A stretch of 64,000 nucleotides of DNA. It comes from Macrolepiota albuminosa (Eukaryota > Basidiomycota > Agaricomycetes > Agaricales > Agaricaceae). Position numbers and translations under genes: made by a program. Under the pieces are notes generated by a model that worked only from the letters and a program-made list of their open reading frames with translations, searched no databases and had not been told where the DNA came from. Shown here piece by piece: positions 59,404 to 64,000 of this stretch. Every line of letters begins with the position of its first letter. Positions within the stretch are counted from its first letter, which is position 1. The stretch spans positions 2,975,826-3,039,825 of the forward strand of contig JAMWFC010000116.1 in NCBI GenBank assembly GCA_027475525.1, given 5' to 3'.

Positions 59404-60551
59404 TGATAGGCTTCTACTCGGACTGAGCGCATCAAGGGACATTATAGGCCAACCGACACTTGACGTATTCAGGACTCTAGCGACCAGTTGGGAATATAGA
59501 GCAGCTCTAGCTCTGGCAAATTACTACAGGATGTGGAAATTTATCCTAACCCCTAGCTACCAGGCCTTCAGCGCACTCCTTTCACCTAGCCCAAGGACGA
59601 AGAAGGCTCATAACATATAACGCTAACACGACGGCGGGAGAGGGCTCTAACTAAACCCTGATCACTGCTAGAAGGAGCCAGCAGCAGGCGCTGCGATTTG
59701 ACGAGGAACTTCAATCAGAAGTCTAAAAGGATCAATGACGGCGGCACTGGATATACTTACATCCGACATCTGGACCTGCCAGGAACTAATACAATGAGTA
59801 GCGCTGACATTAGCGCTCACGGCGTCTGTCGAGGATTTTCTGAACATACCCCGGAACAGCCTGGCCAATCGGAGATATAGTAAAAGTGAGCAGACTCGTA
59901 CAATTCTAAGTCAATATAGAGTCGCCGCTGGTCGCCGTGGGTCATAACGCCGTTGGTCGCTGTCAGCCATGTGCAAAAGGTTGCCGTTGACAGGTCGCCG
60001 TTAGAGGAAAGCCGTGGGTCATAACGCCGTTGGTCGCTGTCAGCCATGTGCAAAAGGTTGCCGTTGACAGGTCGCCGTTAGAGGAAACCACAAGGAGAGG
60101 TGCTAGGAGGTAGCGCCGCAGATGGGCTTGTATCTTGGCAAACACGGTAGCGCATAGTATATAAAATAGCTACTTTACATGTATATAACAACGAATCGTA
60201 ACCCCTCAAACACACAGTTACACTTAGCGTTCAACTCGCGCTAGCTTCCCTCGACTTCGTCACTAAGTCGGGCGCTAGCTTCGTCTATCTCGTCTTCATC
60301 GTTTACGGTGCCACCTATGGGCACAATATGCTGCGCTACTCGTCTTTTCTCCAATATCTTTGCCTAAACCACGACGCTTACCGTCTGCCAGGTAGCCCCC
60401 GAGGCGCTATAATCTAGCACATCGTTTTACTACCTCCACTCGAGCACACCGGGACCCTGTCAGGACTCCTCACAACTACGTATGCCAAGCGCTGGAGACG
60501 GCATTGTACTGCGTATACGTCCAGCGCACCCAACCACAGTTGGCGTCATCA
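59404..60551 (+). repeat. 3' LTR of element B
   Basis: 1,148 bp, TGATAGGCTTCTACTCGG to GTTGGCGTCATCA, then the target duplication gcgt. Carries its own 77-bp duplication at 59934, at a different place from that in the 5' LTR. Confidence 0.92.
59934..60087. repeat. 77-bp-period tandem duplication (3' LTR of B)
   Basis: gccgtgggtcataacgccg at 59934 recurs at 60011. Confidence 0.92.
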
Positions 60552-60836
60552 GCGTAACCCCTGCCTCTGGGCTCAGTAGGTATTCAATTCCCATGTATAC
60601 TTTCTGCTTTCGCTTTCTAGATCTTACTCCCTTTTTAGTACCTTTTCCTCAAAGTAGCGCCCCGGAGTCGGGGCAAGGTCACCTTCCAACTCTCTCGCCA
60701 CATTACAATTCCTTGTTTTAATTGTTCCGGCAAACCAAGTATATACATTTTTATAAGTACATTACTCTACAGGTTACGATAACAAAACAACGGGATGAAC
60801 AAGAAATAACAAGAAAAACCCAAAAAAACGCCGCTC
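60552..60836. other. Chromovirus C sequence downstream of pol
   Basis: Continuation of C after element B (gtaacccctgcctctgg matches the complement of 20280-20310 in C2). Convergent 3' end region of pol and the antisense gene; no ORF. Confidence 0.7.
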
Positions 60837-62623
60837 CTAGCCGGAACTCCCCTCACCAGACCTCCCCCTCAGCCAACCCCGGAAATCCTCCCCCACCCCC
60901 TCCGGACCGTGTTCCCACCATACCTCCTCAGCCAGCTGGTCCCAAGACGGGAGCTGCTCGCCCTTGTCCAGGACCCGCTCAAACCACGACCCCGGGGCCG
61001 GGACGTTTCTTCAACAATGCGCCACCACCAGCCTCCCCAACAAGTCCAGACCCCGCTCCACCCCAGGGTTCCCCGCCTCTGACCATAGCCCCTCTTGCAG
61101 GGACGCGAATGCCGCAGCAGCCCCGTCTAGGAGCAAGCGATGCTCCCGAGCCCAGCCTGGAGATATCAGTATCGACCCGACCGCGAGAGAAGAAGGGCAC
61201 TCACTCAGGGAGGCCATGCGCCCGATGACCACGTCCCGGCGCAGGGCCTCAACCAACTCCGAACTCGAGGGACCTTGCGCCGGGATCTCCACCCCCTGCT
61301 CCAGCCTGGCCCTCATAGCGTTAGCGTCCAGCTGGGCCTCGGCTCCTCCCCGGGCTACCCTCGCCTCCTCCAGCTCCCGGAAGGCGGTCTCACGGTCCTC
61401 CTCCAGCCCCCTCCGGATTGCCGCCTCCTCCCTCGCCCCCTTCTCTCGCTCCTCCCACTCCCGGTCAGCCTGCTCGAGGCGCTCCTGCAGAGCCCCCACT
61501 CCGACGTCCAGCGGTCGTCCCAACAATGGAGAAAATATCGCCAGGGAGAGGCGCACTGGGGAAGCCGGGGATGGGGACTGGGGAGCCGGAGATGGGGTCT
61601 CCACGGGCAGGTGCACCCTCTTGGACGGACCCAGTAAAGGGCTGGGCGATGCCCGCCTCTTCCCTTTGTCAAGGCGCCCCCCTCGACCCTCGTGACTCCC
61701 AGTCCCAGCCCAGGTCACCCGACGAGTAATGAGGACCACGGGCCGGCCCCGGCCCCCCACCCAGACGACCCCCTGACCCCCTGACCCCCCGCTAGACGAC
61801 TGCACGGGCGCTGCGGGCACCTCCCCCTCCGGCTCCACCCCCTCGTCCACTGGCTCCACCACCCAGTCCCGCTCCTCGACCCCCATCCTCCGGGTGATCC
61901 CCTCCAGTGGCCACCCCTGCTCCCGTACAACGCCGAGACAGAGCACTGCTCGTGGTTGAAGCGGCACGCCTCACATACTAACGTGTCTTGGTGGAACAAA
62001 GAAACTGGGACCTCGAACTCGCACGGTACCACCCGGCGGGCACAATGCAGACACTGTGACGCCGGAGTTAGCCAGGAAACCCGAGGTAAGAACCCACTCA
62101 CCAGCCCATTGCTCACGCACTAGTTGTGCGCGGGCAACCCCCGGGGCCTCTTCAGCGCCTCCTTGAACACCTCCTGCGACGCGTCCGCCCACGCGATGCG
62201 CCGGTCGTCTGGGACCACTGTAACCATCCCTACCGCCATCCTGGAGCGGCGGAATCGAGGGGCGGGCAACCTAGGGCGGGGAGGGGGCTGAGGGCGGGGA
62301 GGGCGAATGGTCATCCGCGCAAACGTAGGCGTGGGACAACCCTGATGGGACTCCAAGAGGACGCTAGGACCCGCCTCGGGGGCAGACTCCGGTTGCTGAC
62401 TGGGACCCACCTTTGGGATTGGAGTATTGAGTTGTTCTGGAATAGGAAGGTCAGTTGAGACAGGCGGACGACGCAAAAAGCACTCACGTTGCTGGACAAG
62501 CTCTGCCACGCGCTCCCAGTCGAGGCGAGCCCGGTATCGTGCGTCCTGGGCTCCCCATGCCATAAGGGACGCTACCTCATTCGTATCTGGGGGCATCGGC
62601 GAATGCGTCGGTGTTCGCGACAT
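60837..62623 (-). pseudogene. Antisense accessory gene of chromovirus C: Zn2Cys6-like, coiled-coil protein (two stops)
   Basis: Homologue of the gene at 18225-20033, in the same place relative to pol and LTR. Start MSRTPTHSPMPPDTNEVASL at 62623, 129 bp from the 3' LTR. The three introns have conserved donors and acceptors (gtgagtgc to ttccag; gtgagtgg to cacag; gtgagtgc to ctccag). The cysteine array keeps exactly the same spacing: CLHCARRVVPC, 15 residues, CEACRFNHEQC. Basic (DKGKRRASPS) and coiled-coil-like parts (LQERLEQADREWEEREKGAR) are conserved. Stops at about 62120 and 61011 replace codons open in C2. The end reads FERVLDKGEQLPSWDQLAEE with TAG at 60839-60837. Confidence 0.7.
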
Positions 62624-62738
62624 AGTTGAGTTTGATGGTAAAATTTTTTTTTCGTTACGTGGCAGGACAGGCGCCGGCTTCCACGCTCAGACCCGGTCTG
62701 GACCTCCGGCTACGCGCACCTCGGAGGGTCTCGGCGCT

Positions 62739-62751
62739 GAGGGGAGGGTGA
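62739..62751 (+). promoter_or_regulatory. Polypurine tract of chromovirus C
   Basis: gaggggagggtga directly precedes the 3' LTR. The equivalent in C2 is the complement of tcacccccccctc at 18097-18109. Confidence 0.7.
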
Positions 62752-63629
62752 TGTCACGACCCCTCCCTCCTGGAACCTCTCTGGGACACCTCCGAAGCCC
62801 CATCCGGGAACCTCTTTCGTCAATCCCACAACACACCCTGCCCCCACAGCTGCCGACGCCGCCATCACACGCATCAATGACTGCCATCAGCCGTCAACGA
62901 TCGCCATCAGCCAGCCCCTCCAGAACCCCTGCATCATGGACCCCGGGATCAACCGCCATCAACGATCAGATCACGCGGCTCGCATCCGGCCATCACGCAT
63001 CACGCACCACGCATCACAACTCCCTCCACGCCAATTGATCGCGCATCCCCACACGTGCGATCCCGGTATACAGTCCCTGACCGCTACTCAATGGCCCTCG
63101 GAACTCATCCCAGACACCCCAGATCCCCGAGACACGATCCCGTAGTACTTATAGTATAGTTCTCCGCTGTATTTGCTAGTCTTGATATTACATTGCATTA
63201 CTTGGATTGTTGCGTGCCCTCTATTCGACTGGTACGCATTGACTGGCACGCTTGACTGGCACGCTTGGATAATCGTGTGCTCTAAGACTGGTACGCACTT
63301 CGCGACTTTAACGCATTGACTGGCACGCTTGACTGGCACGCTTGGATAATCGTGTGCTCTAAGACTGGTACGCACTTCGCGACTTTAACTTACTAACTTA
63401 GTCTCGTCTTAGAACCTCCGGTTCACGACTCGACCCCCACCCGAACTCCCCAGTTACCCACCACCCAAAACCCCCGGACTAAGTCCCCTCTCCCGGGATT
63501 CCCCAGTCCACGCCTTGAACCCCGGAGTCCTAGCCCCGGAGTTCCAGACACCCGAGTATTCGTGGGTCAAGTCCGCATTGTAAGGGCGATTGCTTTCCCG
63601 GAAAGCCCCCAACTCAGCGGAACCTGACA
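62752..63629 (+). repeat. 3' LTR of chromovirus C
   Basis: 878 bp, TGTCACGACC to GGAACCTGACA, followed by the target duplication gatat. Contains the self-primer motif AGTCTTGATATTA near 63177. Confidence 0.9.
63234..63387. repeat. 77-bp-period tandem duplication (3' LTR of C)
   Basis: acgcattgactggcacgct at 63234 recurs at 63311; the 5' LTR lacks it here. Confidence 0.9.
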
Positions 63630-64000
63630 GATATCCTTTTCTTTCTAGGCTGGCATGATAATAGCTATTGGGCCATGCTGGCAAAGGGGTTTTTGCGCTA
63701 TGATGATCTACTGAGTGTTTTCCCCTTTTTACTTATTTTTCTTTTGATTACTTACAAACTGACGATTTTGGAACAAGAGGGAGCGTTTAATTTTAGTATC
63801 ACAAGCAACATAGTACGTATCAAAACTAACAAAGTCCAACAAAGTTCGAAGCGCTATGGGCCGGCAACTACGGATCATACTCGGGAAGGGCAGGATCGCT
63901 CAAAGGAAGCAAGTCCCCGTCCTGAATCGCGTTACTCGCTTGCCACTCAAGCGCATCAGTAATATTGTCATGGAGCTCGAGCAGGAGGCGCTCGCGGCGC
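63630..64000 (+). mobile_element. Element A, continuation after chromovirus C
   Basis: Matches 55455-55820 of element B (for example tctaggctggcatgataatagc versus the B version), i.e. the spacer between the antisense genes and the last codons of antisense gene 1. The rest of A, including its 3' LTR, lies beyond the window. Confidence 0.85.

Larger units (their letters stand above)
44552..60551 (+). mobile_element. LTR retrotransposon B (Ty3/gypsy, A/B family), nested in C
   Basis: Full 16-kb unit with two LTRs of equal length and a perfect 4-bp target duplication gcgt (44548-44551 and 60552-60555). The empty site is visible in C2: the complement of 20280-20330 reads cagtagtgggcgtaaccccc without insertion. 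Contains two solo LTRs (52238-53280 inverted; 58006-58968). Gag-Pro and Pol are almost open once the 77-bp duplications are discounted, so B is the youngest large insertion here. LTR-LTR differences I saw are nearly all C/T or G/A. Confidence 0.92.
36260..63629 (+). mobile_element. Chromovirus C (Ty3/gypsy), inserted in A and split by B
   Basis: 5' LTR 36260-37124, 3' LTR 62752-63629. Flanked by gatac (36255-36259) and gatat (63630-63634), a 5-bp target duplication with one change. The internal region runs 37125-44551 and resumes after element B at 60552. Own length without B is about 11.4 kb. Gag, duplicated protease, RT, RNase H, integrase with chromodomain, and an antisense gene are recognisable; catalytic sites and frames are damaged. 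Confidence 0.9.

Noticed and set aside
44552..60551. Element B as an intact autonomous retrotransposon
   Set aside because: Even ignoring the 77-bp duplications, protease is DSR, the RT site is FIND, a TGA stands at 49079 and an LTR splits the end of pol.

Overview
The window looks like nuclear DNA of a basidiomycete fungus, probably an agaricomycete. The genes are split by many introns of about 45-60 bp, the single-copy genes are conserved eukaryotic housekeeping genes, and the rest is basidiomycete-type repeats: Ty3/gypsy LTR elements (one a chromovirus) and Tnp2-type CACTA-like DNA transposons. Species cannot be fixed from the sequence.

Region 1 (1-13035) is ordinary, compact, gene-rich DNA: the 3' part of an iron-sulfur L-serine dehydratase (+), a ubiquitin C-terminal hydrolase (+), a mitochondrial MCUR1/Fmp32-type membrane coiled-coil protein (-), a Rho3-like GTPase (+) that shares a 56-bp head-to-head promoter with the previous gene, and a complete clathrin heavy chain gene (-). 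Rho3 and clathrin both act in polarised growth and vesicle traffic, but nothing in the sequence shows co-regulation.

Region 2 (about 13650-64000) is a repeat cluster. It starts with two decayed Tnp2 transposons (13653-17347 and about 21640-23020). Between them lies the 3' half of a reversed chromovirus (C2, 17348-21347), cut by a 100-N assembly gap. Next come a truncated 3' element end (D, 23021-25082) and a gag-protease relic (E, 25083-26558). The remainder is a Russian doll of LTR retrotransposons. Element A (26664-36259, resuming at 63630) is split by chromovirus C (36260-63629). C is split by element B (44552-60551), which belongs to the same family as A. A and B also carry solo LTRs. Target-site duplications and empty-site comparisons inside the window support each step.

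The most interesting content is on the strand opposite to pol in both retrotransposon families. Between integrase and the 3' LTR, starting about 130-150 bp inside the 3' LTR and reading back towards pol, each family carries a spliced antisense gene. Both products have a six-cysteine array resembling a fungal Zn2Cys6 cluster, a basic nuclear-targeting-like stretch and a coiled-coil-like region. The A/B family has a second antisense ORF and is strongly enriched in the pentamer TAGCG/CGCTA. I do not know a described family for these antisense genes.

Two warnings for users. First, at least 18 tandem duplications with a period of exactly 77 bp occur, all in the repeat region; they look like assembly artefacts and cause many of the apparent frameshifts. 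Second, the elements are further decayed by C:G to T:A transitions, which damage catalytic residues and create stops.
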